Assembly (NCBI GenBank): GCA_025769875.1
Contig: JAGFNK010000077.1
Span: 62,001 to 126,000, forward strand
Reading direction: 5' to 3'
From: Russula earlei
Taxonomy: Eukaryota; Basidiomycota; Agaricomycetes; Russulales; Russulaceae
DNA length: 64,000 nt
The position numbers and the translations under genes were made by a program. Numbering within the stretch: the first letter of the stretch is position 1; the number at the start of each line of letters is the position of its first letter. Shown here piece by piece: positions 48,923 to 59,889 of this stretch. The notes beneath the pieces were generated by a model, which was not told the origin of the DNA, searched no databases, and saw only the letters and a list, made by a program, of their open reading frames with translations.

Positions 48923-50128
48923 ATGTCATCCAACCGGTTCCGTGATCACTCCGGCCCGCTATCCGTCTCGTCTTACCTCCAAAGGGCAGTGCCGGCTGGA
49001 GCACCACTCTTTAGCAGCTACCTTAGACATCTTTTGTCTCCTTCCCCCATCACAGTCCCGCAGGAAAATGAACCAGATACCACTCTCCTCATCGCCCCCA
49101 CCAATCTTACAGGTATTCACGAGCGCATGCCCTGTCGGTGCCACCCAATCTTACTCTTCGCTCCCTTTATTCTCAGGCATCCCCCCTCTCTTCACCAACG
49201 CAGCTCACTCGGCGGCTCCCACGTTCGCGCTCCAGAACGCACTTGAGCTCCCGCGCATCCCTCGAGAGTATCATCGAAGAGCCTTCCGCCGATGGTCCTG
49301 AATCCACCCCAACTCCTGCGACCTCCATTCCCATGCCCGACTCGCCACGCGAACAAGAACGCACGCGAGTGACGGTGACACGTCCTCAGAGTTGGAATGG
49401 CAAGAAAGGGATTTCAACGGGCCGAGGCATGCGTGATGTCTGCGGTATATGGTGCGTAGGGCTGGTACAATTTCCCCAGTTCGCATATTGACACCCTTAC
49501 TCGGCACAGCTTTGAGGCGGCTGTGAAACCCAACAAATCTCGGTGCTGTGGACAGCTGTTCTGTTTTCAACACTTGTCAGATGTGAGTCTACGTACACTG
49601 TTATCTGCGGACTATGCCTGAGACATGATGCAGTGGTTGTCAGCGACCGGCTCGGATGGGCGCTGTCCTACTTGCCGTGTGCCTCTATCACTCGAAACGG
49701 ATACCATTTCCCTCCACTCTCCCGCGAAGCCCAAGAAACCTGTTGTCAGTTTCTCACCGGCTACGCTGCCGCCAAGTCGGAAATCCAGCACTAGCGCATG
49801 GTCCCGCCGATTTGTGCTTCCACGTCACTCTCCAGACTCGAGCTCGAGTTCAAGTCAAGAACATGACTCGGATGCAGGATCATCCTCGACATCGGACAGC
49901 GAGGATGGCACCGTCCTAAAGCGCAGCCGTGCACCCTCTGTCCAACCGAAATACGAGTCTATGTCAGACATGATGTCTGACCTCGTGCCCTTGCGCGAGT
50001 TCGGTTCCCTTCTAAGTATAGTTGGCTTGTGCGCTCGTCATTGGCACACTCCTTTCATGAACGGAATATTGGTGGCGGTGGCGTGGACACCCCTAGAACC
50101 CTACAGGCCATGTGTGATGCAATATTAA
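48923..50128 (+). CDS. RING-type zinc finger protein
   Basis: A RING-like finger is assembled from three exons: VCGIC at about 49441-49451, FEAAVKPNKSRCCGQLFCFQ from about 49512, and WLSATGSDGRCPTCRVPL from about 49634 (introns GT...AG at about 49452-49508 and 49578-49631). The likely product is an E3 ubiquitin ligase or a zinc-binding regulator. Upstream is an S/P/R-rich region (SRSRTHLSSRASLESIIEEP); downstream a low-complexity Ser/Asp stretch (SPDSSSSSSQEHDSDAGS). The first exon (ATG 48923, MSSNRFRDHSGPLSVSSYL) and its intron near 49112-49177 do not fit in phase with the next exon, so the start is uncertain or a base is extra there. The 3' end after GSLLSIVG is also unsure. Confidence 0.65.
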
Positions 50129-50804
50129 TTCACCGAGGCTGTATCCAGTACAATGTTCCCTGTATCCATGCCTGCGTTTCAGTGTACTTTCTCCCCTTCC
50201 AGGTATGAGGCTTCAGTGCCTTGACCGTGGTATCGTACAGCCGTCTCAGAAATTTCCTCTTAGTTTTGTACGCCAGCGAATATCCATACATGTACCTCAT
50301 ATATTTACGATGTGTAGATAGATATCTTATCAATCGTTGTGAGCAGAGGATGGCGCTTATTGTATTGCGTCCGGTGAATATAGATTATTTTACTCCTGCC
50401 CACTCCAAGCCCCAACTCCAACTCCAACTAGCGTCACCAGCCCCGTTGGGCTTAGTCCCTTCTGCAATTTCATAGTTTACCGCGCCAATGAAATGTTGGA
50501 CTCACACAACGGAGGCCCCGAATCGACTCGAAACTTGATGGTCACAAGGGTCGTCAATTAATCGCCCGAATACGAGCCCTTGAACGTATGTGCTCGTGTG
50601 TGGTGGCTCTCAATGCATCAACAGGCCAATTATGGCCGGGTACCATATCACCGGCGAGATAACGGTTATCTACCCGAAGTACAGGCGCTGGCTATCCAGT
50701 ATTTGGAGAGAAAATATTTTTATCGGTTTTTTTATTATCAGGCTTCGAAAGGCCGTTGAGGGAGGCAGCCGCGGTTTTGTCTGTACGATCATCGGTCTCG
50801 CTAA
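50129..50804. other. Convergent intergenic region
   Basis: No gene recognised; lies between two 3' ends. Confidence 0.4.
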
Positions 50805-52727
50805 CTAATAAGGTCGCCACCGATTGTCCCCCCTTCCCCGTTCGGATGAGACAGTGGCAGCAGGGAGGACATCATGGACACGTTCTTTCCGCTTAGCCTG
50901 CTTCGCGGCTAACCGCTTATGAGCCGTCGACTTGACATGTGCCGCCCATTGTGACCCTTCTTCGATCATAACAGGGAGGGCGTCGTTCACCGTGCAGACG
51001 GAACATAACAGCTTTCTGTGGGCGAGGAGTGCCGCGGTCGGACTAAGGAAATGATCAGCCCCAGGTTCAGGTAGATAATCGGCCCATCAATCGCCTACTC
51101 TGTAGCCGCCGCCTTTGCAGGAACGGAAAGCATCCTTTGGGCGGCAGACGAAAGTGAAGGGGGATCAGGCAGAGGATCGCATCTGAGGAACGCTGTTCGG
51201 TGCGAGTGTCAATCGCCCACCCTCCCAGACAACGGAAATCAAGCGGTCCGCTGACCTTCCATTAAATTGCTCGCAACATCACTCACGTCGGATGACCACT
51301 TCTGGAGCTCTGTGCCAGCGCATAGATTTGGTCATCGACGTCTCCATTTCAGAGGAACCTAACTGAGATGCAAACCTGTCGCGTCCAAGAGATACATCCC
51401 GACACCCGTGGTGGATTTCGAAGCCCTTACAGCTGAAAGCAGCTTGTTGCGTATCCACGTGATTTGGCGCTTAGCGTATTGGTGATTGGCAGTCTTCAGA
51501 TTTTGGACGGCGGCTTGGAACTTTATCTCAGACGGTGATGGGTCTGCGAGGTATCGGTTAAATTCTCGAAAACCTGTTTCGATTCAAGGTCATCAAGTGT
51601 GATACATTCGGGACCACCAGACTTGCCTATCGATTGGAAGACCCCATGCGTATAATTGATCGACGAGGCAGTGGTACCCGACCCTGAGCCGACCTCGTCG
51701 GACGGTGATGCCAGGTTTGTCAGTGTACGAACTTCGTCGAGAAGACCGTTCTATGCCCATAAGTTACGGGAAACCTGAAATGGATGTGCAGTCACCTCGA
51801 GCATCTCATCAGCGCGAATGTCCAAACGACGCTTGAGCTCTGTCGGCTCTGCGTACAGCCACAAGAACAGAGTGTCATACCTAGATTCTCGTATAAGAAG
51901 AGACAAAAGCGCGGGCCCACGAAACTCACCTGGGCCTAAGGGATGCAGCAGACTGCTCCTGGAGAACCTCACTCACCTTCCTTCCGCTATTTTTCATGAT
52001 TTCGAGGTTCCGCAGAACCTTTCTTGTATCCCTCCAATGCCATCTAGCGGCAACATCGGGGTCTAGAGCTTGCAGGAGGTTGTGCAGGGCGAGGGCGGCG
52101 CCAGGGTCATCTGCCGCCAATGGTGGCGATTCGGGAAGTGAGTCGAACAGCGAGCGCAAATCAACTGTGACCTGCGATAGCGCAGATAAGAGTCCGTCCG
52201 AGGGAGACACAGTGCTGGCTGATGGCGAAGAGTCTGGGCAAGAGACTTGCTCCGGCTCGACAGCAAGCCGACCAGGAAAGATGAGGTGTTGAATCCAGTA
52301 TGCGGTCCCGCCGACGATGATGGGAACCTTTTTCGAGTCGTGTGCGTCGCTGATCTGGTCCACAGGGGGGTTGTATGAGAGCGATTAACCAACTAGATCA
52401 CGAGAGATAGGGCTCACAGCCCGAGTGGCATCGTGGATCCACTGGCCGATCACATACTGCTCAGGTGGGTTCCTTGAAGTCCATGAGAAGGTGATCGACG
52501 CCAGCTCTCTCTCCTGGAGGGATTTTGTTCGTGATGGTATCAAAACCCTTATATGCTTGCATGGCGTCTGCATTGACCACAACACCACCCGTCCAGCCAT
52601 GGCGGTCGATATTTTCGGACAGCTTGAGCGCAAGCTCCACACCTAGCTTTGATTTACCAACGCCAGTAGTTCCACAAATCGCTATGACAGGACGTAAGGC
52701 CATTTGGGCGACGCGAGGCAGGCTCAT
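50805..52727 (-). CDS. MOD5: tRNA dimethylallyltransferase (i6A37 synthase)
   Basis: Transfers a dimethylallyl group to A37 next to the anticodon of some tRNAs, in cytosol and mitochondria. Motifs: P-loop GTTGVGKSKL, NADAMQAYKGFDTITNK, GVDHLLMDFKEP, then EQYVIGQWIHDA, VPIIVGGTAYWIQHLIF, DTLFLWLYAEPTELKRRLD, SIGFREFNRYLAD and QYAKRQITWIRNKL. The C-terminus is the eukaryotic U1-like zinc finger CSVC...WAAHVKSTAHKRLAAK. Introns fall at about 52423-52361, 51949-51902, 51790-51750, a GC-AG intron at 51574-51626, and further ones near 51390-51310 and 51110-51015. One frame break, an extra base at 52463 between KEPT and EQYV. The distance to PRP38 is 123 bp, both on the minus strand. Confidence 0.9.
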
Positions 52728-52849
52728 TCATGTCCGGAAGGAAGGTGGGAGGGATGGGATATAACCTTTTAAGTGGCTTCGCGATTCGAGTCGGTCACGC
52801 ACAAACACTACACAATACGTAAACAGCTGGAGCTTTGCTGCAGTGCAGC

Positions 52850-53867
52850 CTACACTCGATCAGGAGAGATGGAACGACTATGTGAACGGAAACGGCCATC
52901 CGAGCCTACAGGAGAACCTGAACGGGTAGGAGACGGGCTCCGCGACTCGGGGCGGGAACCATTCTTTCCACCGTGACCTGTGGAGGGCGCCCAGCTGGGA
53001 CTCCTGCCCCGATCTGACATGCCATTCTGGCCACTGCGAGAGCTGGGGCTGCTGTTCCGACTACCACTTCGACTGCGACCCCGCCTTGAGCCTTCTTCGT
53101 CTTTACCCTCCATGGCATCGAGGAGAATGCTCTGGCGCGGTGCCAGCTCTCCATTTTCTTCGAGGATCGCGCGCTTTGGTATACGGGGCAGGATGATGTC
53201 ACATACACGCTCGTCATTCAACAATTGATCAACAAATTCGTCGATATACGTCAGGTAATAGCCCGCTAAATACAACAGGTGAGATGCTGAATGGGGCGGA
53301 GGGTGTCTGTGCTTACTCTGGTCCCGATACCGTAGCTTTCTGTAGTCTTTTAAGAGTGGCTCAAGAATTTCATACACCTCTACTGCCCGGAAGGTCATCC
53401 GTATGTATATGGCTGCTAACGCCCGTAAATACCTACACCGAGCATTAGATTGTGAAGTTACAACAAATCTAAATGCGCTCACTTGAACTCGTCGGCTTGT
53501 AGGTACTCGATAAGTATCTCCTTCTCTGGTTGAATTTGTAACAACTTGAGGAGAAGGCACATAAATTCCGGTCGGCTTTTGGTTGCCATAAACACCACCA
53601 ACAGCCCGAAGTTTAATTGAAAGGTCGATCAAGCTCTCCGCTGCTCGGGTTATTATGTTTGGGTTGCAAAGAGGATATCCGGAGGACTCGCCTGTTAATG
53701 CAAAGCAATGTTCCTTCCAATACTGCGACTCATATATACGATTTCGAATTACTGTTTCAACTAGGAACTAGATACAATTAAACGTATCGCCTATTGAGAG
53801 AGATTGAACCTACCTGAGGGTTTTGACCATGAATAGCTTGCGCGCCACGAACTGTCGTATTAGCCAT
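52850..53867 (-). CDS. PRP38: Pre-mRNA-splicing factor Prp38
   Basis: Prp38 is a U4/U6.U5 tri-snRNP-linked protein needed to activate the spliceosome. Start ATG 53867 gives MANTTVRGAQAIHGQNPQ, the usual opening; then FLVETVIRNRIYESQYWKEH, AESLIDLSIKLRAVGGVYG, EFMCLLLKLLQIQPEKEIL, KYLRALAAIYIRMTF, LEPLLKDYRKLRYR and LTYIDEFVDQLLNDERV. The C-terminus is the RS-like tail (GRSRSGSRNSSPSSRSG). Intron 1 ends at GTATCTAG before TTCCTAG; intron 2 (53641-53691) is GC-AG; two more follow near 53480-53435 and 53318-53270. One frame break, an extra G at 53569 between QKPT and EFMC. As the gene is essential, the break is probably a sequence error. Confidence 0.92.
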
Positions 53868-54163
53868 GTTGATGAGGAGAGGGAGACTCAGGGTTGGGGT
53901 TTAACAGAACGATCACCCGTACACTCAGGCTTGCCGGTTCCTGTCCCTGTCCTAGCCTCTCGCCACTGCCACTTGTGTCCTTCGGCACTGCTTGAACTTG
54001 AGCGCTTTGTATCCCATGGGGAATATCACAATGAGCCTCCACGGTGGGCGCTCAGGTGAAACGGTCACCATCACCACAAAGGCGCCTCTCCCCTCCTCGA
54101 TCTTTTCGTTCTTTCTACGACTCTTACCTTGCGCTGGCCGTTTCTCTATTAATTATTGTTCTA
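53868..54163. other. Divergent promoter region of PRP38 and the aspartic protease
   Basis: Just under 300 bp between the start codons. Open frames here overlap the two genes' leaders and carry no motif of their own. Confidence 0.4.
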
Positions 54164-56395
54164 ATGCTTTTCTTCTCCACGTTCTTTGTCTCCCTTCTCA
54201 TGTTTGGGTCCGATCTGAACCTTGCGTTGCCTACCAAGTCAACGCAACGGGGCGTCTCAGTAGTCGTCAAGAAGAAACGCAACTTTGAGTTGCCGATACA
54301 GAGGAAAAGGACGGTCCCCCTTGGGACGATCACTGAAGCGTGGCATGTACTCCGGAAGTACAGGCCTAGGAGATTTCCTTGACCTGTGCGCAGTTGCTCT
54401 CCATCATCGCGTAAAGGACCAATAAACGAGCGTCCCAGAGTCTACACTGTCCCTATAGCCATTGGGAAAACCATGACTGCAGTAAATCTCGGTGCGTAGT
54501 CTCTACTGGGATCGCATTCAAGCCTTTATCTATCATATGTGACGCATCGCAATGCATGCAGACACAGGTTCCAGCGATTTTTGGGTGGTCTCAGATTTGT
54601 GCAAGACAACAGTATGCAATAGCACAAACATGCCAGCGTACCCCTCCGCAAATGTCAACCTAGAAGGCGGTTCTGTCGTCCTGTCGTATGGTGATTCGTT
54701 GACTGGCACGTACGCGCATGGCCCTGTTGCACAAGATATAGCAGCCATCGCCGGACTTTCTATGCCTCAACAAGTGTTTGCTGCTATCTCCGACACGAAC
54801 AATACCGGAGTCACGGAAGGGTCTAACGGGATTTTCGGACTGGGGTTCCCGAGTGGGAGGTGCGTTCTGAACACCGTCTTTTGTCGATCAAGTATTCAGG
54901 TATAATTCCAGTCGAGTGCAAGCTGCGGCCATCAACACAAAGGTGATTACATATATCAAAACAACTCCAGGAGAAGGTTATTTGACTGATTGTTCCCTAA
55001 GTTCAACAGCTCCGCAACTACGGATGATTTCGTCATCGGTACTGCTGACAGTGGTCCCCTTCTATCGCGGATCACATTGTCTGGTTCTTTGGAGCAACCC
55101 ATGTTCACTGTACGTAGCTACTTCTTGGTGCATGTAGGTAATTGACCTCCAACAGGTGATGCTGCAACGCGATGTCGTTGATATCAGCGGAAATAATGGC
55201 GCGTTTACCCTTGGGAAATTGCCTGATGGCATTGACAATTCATCGCTTACATGGGTCCCGGTGCGCCTCTACAAACCAGAAGATGGAGGCCTCAGCCCAC
55301 CAACATTTGCCCCAAACGAGGTTTGTTTCCGTTTACCTGATAGTTATACATACTTCTTATTGATGTTTTCAGGTGTATCCTTTGTAAGTTTCAATCAGCG
55401 GGGCCAGCATTTACTATACGATTGGATTGTTCATATACTTCTCGTTTTAGCCGCTGGGAAGTTCCTATCGAGGGTGTTATCCTCGATGGACAGCAATTAC
55501 CGGCTTCAGCCCTCTCCGGAACCAGTGCAACGATTTCTGCTCTTCTCGACACGGTGCTGGCTGTCTATGCCTATTTGGATGACATCAGAAAATTGACTTG
55601 CTATCGTAGGGTAACAGTGTGATTCGCGGTCCCGCAGATGTTGTCGATTCGATCCTGAAGCAGGTCTCTTCCGCGTTCGCTGCTAACCCCAAAGCAGCGC
55701 CGACCTTCTCTTGTTCGGTGCCACATAACCTTGCATTTCAGATAGGAGGCAAGACCTTTCCCGTCGATCCCCGCGATTTCATGTCACAAGAAATACCCCG
55801 CGACGCGACGGCATGCATTGCCGACAACGTTGTGGCAACAGACCCACCAAGCCGTGGGGCGTTATACAGCTGGAGCTTGGGCGACCCGTTCTTCAAATCG
55901 TAAGTTTGGTAGATCAGGACAAACATTTTCAATCATGCGACATTGAATTTTCGTATTTGAATAGTAATCTGGTAGCCTTCTATTACGGGAACTTAACATA
56001 TCCCTCAGTCGACCCGCCTCGGATAGGTTTCTTATCGATGGTACCAAATAACGCGGATGCCATCGTGCAAACCATTGTTTCTCAGGCTCAAGCAAACGAT
56101 GGCACTTTTCAAAGTGCGCCAAACATAACCATAACCACGTTTGTCTGGACCTCAAATGTCACTCACTCCTTACACAGGTACTTCTCAAGTCGCTCCAACG
56201 AATGTGGTAAGCAATGTGTTATTGGAACCCACCAGCATACAGATGCCTACGACGACCATCATGTCCTCTTCTCCCTTCACTGCATCGGACAAATCGAATG
56301 CGACGCAGTCTTTCCGACGCTCCAGTCATGTGGGACTAGCTCTCTGCGTGACCCTTCTTCCCTCAATCTTTGGGACAATGTTCTTAATTTTCTAA
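54164..56395 (+). CDS. Secreted / membrane-anchored aspartic protease (A1 family)
   Basis: Pepsin-like protease. A hydrophobic leader MLFFSTFFVSLLMFG opens at 54164. The first catalytic motif DTGSSDFWVVSDLC is formed across an intron (donor near 54491, acceptor ATGCAG at about 54560). SYGDSLTGTYAHGP is the flap-side region, and NGIFGLGFPSG follows. The second catalytic Asp is in LLDTGNSVIRGP, again made by splicing (55567-55611 removed). The C-terminal lobe ends with FFKS, then YYGNLTYPSVDPPRIGF. The tail is S/T-rich and closes with a hydrophobic segment (LALCVTLLPSIFGTMFLIF), suggesting a GPI anchor or a membrane span. The tail sits one base out of frame with the preceding exon near 56140, either an unseen intron or one extra base. 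Early exons (54164-54490) are less certain. Confidence 0.8.
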
Positions 56396-56536
56396 CGATA
56401 TCTTACTCTGCCACTGTTTAACTGGAAAAAAAAATTGGTGTGAATGTCTGTCTGGTAACCGTGGGATTAGTGTGCCAAAATTGGGTGTCAAACAATCCGA
56501 GGTACGCGTGGGGTTTCCACATTACATCATAAACCG

Positions 56537-57302
56537 ATGTCTCTCCTCCGGGCTTGTTCTGAGGCCCTTGTCAAGCCTGCCCTTCTTCGATCCTCGATAG
56601 TGGTTCGGACACTTTCGAGGGAGCCTACCCCGCCGACTCCAACTACAACTACAACGAAAGAGTCATCCGAGATCGCACCTGTCCCGCAGAAGGATGTTCT
56701 GAGCGCAGATATTATCAGCGGAGCACCAGGTACGGCTTTCCCTCCTCCATAGAGAAACAGAGCGCCTCGTCACACGCAACCTTCAGCCGAGCTTCGCCAT
56801 CGCGTCGTGCGTATATATCAACCTACACGCAACACCATGCAGAGTGGTGGAGCGAAAGGCAACCGCTGGCGTCTTGACTGGGATACTTTGCCTGGCGGTG
56901 GGCGCTGGGAGAATCCCCTGATGGGTTGGGCAAGCTCGTATGTTTTTGCCATTCTCAACCTTTTTCTTCTGTTTGTCATTGACCGCGAGGTAGGGCGGAC
57001 TACGTCCAGGGAACCCGGCTGTCGTTCAGATCCAAGGAAGACGCCATTCATTTCGCCGAGAAGCAAGGTAAGGTCCCTACCCCTCACTATCTTTTCTAGA
57101 GTCGATTTGATACATTTTGCAGGTTGGGACTACTATGTGTAAGTTCGGATGAACTCATTCCGCATCACTCTCCAGCTTGGTTTTGATCTGACTCTGGATT
57201 CGCTGCAGCCAGTCACCATCTCCAGCGAGGATCCCGCCCAAGAATTATTCAGAGAATTTTGTCTATAAGCCGCACAAGCTGCGCATCCTCCGTACAAAGT
57301 AG
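56537..57302 (+). CDS. NDUFS4: NADH:ubiquinone oxidoreductase 18-21 kDa subunit (NDUFS4)
   Basis: Accessory subunit of mitochondrial complex I on the matrix arm. The N-terminus is a presequence-like stretch rich in R, L and S (MSLLRACSEALVKPALLRSS). Family core: HRVVRIYQPTRNTMQSGG, WDTLPGGGRWENPLMGWASS, ADYVQGTRLSFRSKEDAIHF, EKQGWDYYV and the ending IPPKNYSENFVYKPHKLRI plus LRTK. Introns near 56731-56787, 56940-56999, 57067-57121 and 57139-57216 all join in the right phase. No frameshift. Confidence 0.93.
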
Positions 57303-57718
57303 AATGTATCTCCCCCGCACCAATTTTAGAGCTTGTCATATCTCCACCGAACACATTCCCCTGTCAACTAAAGTGCGATCTTCTCAATCTCTTATGTTAG
57401 AGGTAAATGCCATCCTACATTCGAGAATGCAGAGTGGGTATTCGACATGCGCTATTTACATCCAGCCATTGAATTTCGCGACTAGCAATAAGCTAACCAG
57501 TCAGCCCATGACAGCGACATTATTTCTCTTTTACACGCTTGCCAATAATACTACTTTGATAAAACATTCGTCCATGTTGGCATCGCATGCGAGACTTACT
57601 GGTATTTCGTCACAAGGCACAGATACGGAATGCACTTTAAGATATATTGAGAGGTGATCTTTTCTAAATAAGGTACGAATATATAGTGGTGGTGGTTCTA
57701 CACGGTCACAACTTGCAG
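57303..57718. other. Convergent intergenic region
   Basis: AT-richer stretch between the 3' ends of NDUFS4 and COX17; no gene seen. Confidence 0.4.
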
Positions 57719-58128
57719 CTAGGTTCCGCCTGCTGTCGGGATATTGAAGCCAAGATTCTGCATGCACGATAAATGTTCTTGCACGAGAGCCTTGCACTTT
57801 TCATTGGCATCAGACCCATCGAACTTAAGGAAGCAATCGTCGCGCGCAGATTTTGTCTGGGGGCAAGCGCAACAGCTGGGGATGTTGTCAGGTCAACGAT
57901 GTCCATGGGGGGCTACGGGAAGGCGCGGCCTGGTCGCAAAGGGCGAAATCAACGTACGGCTTCAGGCCTTGGGGATTCCGAGGGTTCTGTTTGGGATCGG
58001 TAGGGTCATATGGCGCCTTTGTAAGCGGTGGCACCGGGGCAGGGGACCAGAGAGCAGTGAGCTACAAGACGTCGTTATTCTCAGGAAGCAGTTGGCATGG
58101 ATAGGATTGGACTGACCCTCTCGAACAT
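57719..58128 (-). CDS. COX17: Cytochrome c oxidase copper chaperone Cox17
   Basis: Cox17 hands copper to Sco1/Cox11 for cytochrome oxidase assembly in the mitochondrial intermembrane space. The diagnostic stretch is split by an intron: NPQGLKP then CCACPQTKSARDDCF, followed by DANEKCKALVQEHLSCMQNL and GF. This gives the two CX9C-type pairs and the CC copper site. Three exons: a short one with MFER (58128-58117), a second one with a Pro-rich part (SPAPVPPLTKAPYDPTDPK) and the third to the stop at 57719-57721. The first exon is inferred from a phase-0 GT...AG intron; a shorter start is possible. No long open frame marks this gene. Confidence 0.85.
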
Positions 58129-58607
58129 GTCGATACCGTAGACCGAGAGAGAGTAGTTATGGCTGGCTGCCACGATACAATACCGGTGTCACACGATCAC
58201 ATGTTATTGCATGTGTCATCTGCTCTATCTAATGTCATGTACTTCAGACTCAACATGCACTGCACCTGCTAGGCTGATGAGAAGAGACTTTGGCAACTGG
58301 CTGGACCAATGGTCAGAATAAACCTGGATGACTTTGGCATAGCCATCGGAGGTAGAGCAGCTCAGGATCCATGAAGACTGCATCTATGAACTACTTGAGT
58401 TGACTTGGATGCAGAGGAAGCTGCACTTCCTGAAGCCCAAGAAGCTGCCAGTTCATGGTAATGGTATAGAAGATCACCATGCTAGGATGGGATACTGACA
58501 AAGTGACTCATTGCTTCCACAACATCAAAGATAGAAACAACACACTCTAAACGAAGTATCGTACAAGCATAGCAGGCAAGATCTGACACAACTCACGCTG
58601 TACTCGA
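58129..58607. other. Intergenic, no gene seen
   Basis: No conserved frame; probably the COX17 promoter and the 3' side of the weak gene that follows. Confidence 0.35.
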
Positions 58608-59126
58608 TTACCGCAGGAGATGGGTCGAAAGCTGGGGACCCGCAAATCCGAGTACGCGCAACTGTGCGAGATGATTCGCCTTCATCTGGTCAGACATTGG
58701 CGCCGCGAAGTGGAAGTCGGTCACGAGGATGAAGTAGATCATCGCGACGGATACGGCGCTCCACGCTTGGTTGTCGGCAATGGAGATGCCCCTCTCCCCG
58801 TAGATCTTGAACGCAGTGCGCAATCTTGTAATGAGCACCAGGCAGTGGCAACCCGTGTTGCTCGGCTGCGCGAAGACGGCGTCCAGAAGACTCTGCGCAA
58901 ATTCGGCCTGCGCCGGCTGCTTTGTGAGATCGTTGCTGCAACGGGCGTCAAAACAAGGCCGAGAGGAAGTGATCGCAATGTTCGGCGGAAGTACGCACAG
59001 GAGACCCCGCATGTAAGGGAAGAATTTCGGGGCGACCCAGGTGGCATAGACGAGGTGTCGCGGGTCATCGGCGTGTGTCATCAATGCCTGTGCAGTGGGA
59101 AGAGAGGGAACCGAGGCCGACATCAT
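58608..59126 (-). CDS. Hypothetical protein, 172 aa (weak)
   Basis: One open frame with ATG and no recognised family. It has a moderately hydrophobic segment (AWSAVSVAMIYFILVTDFHF) and two possible Cys-containing stretches. A longer plus-strand frame (58620-59204) covers the same DNA; its composition (very R/E/G-rich, no hydrophobic core) looks like a shadow, so I prefer the minus frame. It could be one exon of a larger gene, since the stop follows a possible donor (GCGGTAATC). Confidence 0.35.
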   Translation of the reverse strand: MMSASVPSLPTAQALMTHADDPRHLVYATWVAPKFFPYMRGLLCVLPPNIAITSSRPCFDARCSNDLTKQPAQAEFAQSLLDAVFAQPSNTGCHCLVLITRLRTAFKIYGERGISIADNQAWSAVSVAMIYFILVTDFHFAAPMSDQMKANHLAQLRVLGFAGPQLSTHLLR

Positions 59127-59889
59127 GATTCTGGAGGAGAGGTTATCTCGTCGTCGAAGACGCGATGGACTGTGGGTGTGATGGTGAACCCTGAAGTCCA
59201 GTGAGTGGTTTTATAGCCTGAAGGGCACATGCGTCGACAAGACGCAAACCCCCATCTTCCACCGAAGAGACAGAAAACGTAAGGATTTGGGGCCCAGAAA
59301 AACCCGAGAGACATCATCGTGTCTCGAAAACACGATGTTGGGGACCCCCGAGTCTATGTAACAAGGATCCTAATCGACCCCTTTGAAAGGGAGAAAGGAG
59401 GTGGAGATGTCATCACTGGCTCGCAGTCTTTCTGTGTCAAGCGTGCTCGCCGGAACAATGCACCTCGAAGTTGTCCTAGATCTGAGGACCATGCTGGCTT
59501 GCAGAGTCTTCAAACGATGTGATCCGAATTTGCGATCGAAGAGAGCAAAGCTAGGTTTGGGACAATGGACTCGACACAAAGCCGAAAATGATCCCAAGAG
59601 CTGCGTGGTGCAGTGATGGCAGACATGCCCTGGGGCCAATGAAAGGCAATCCAGCTGCGGCCTCGATTCTGGGGAAGTAAACGAGGAGGGCTGCTTCCTT
59701 TCACGAATGGCGGTATTCGATTAAAAGGACCGCTCACAATATTCGTCTATAGACGCGTGTCACGGGGTCAGGCGGATCGACGGGCCGACTCCGCCGAGGT
59801 CGGCATGTTTTGGTTTTGGTTTTGGCTGCCAATGGGCTCCAAAGTTCAATGCGTTGTTCTGATGGCATCTTTTCTTTCATTCCCGTTCA
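59127..59889. other. Intergenic, no gene seen
   Basis: No recognised coding sequence. It should hold the promoter of the CSC1-like channel gene. Confidence 0.4.
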
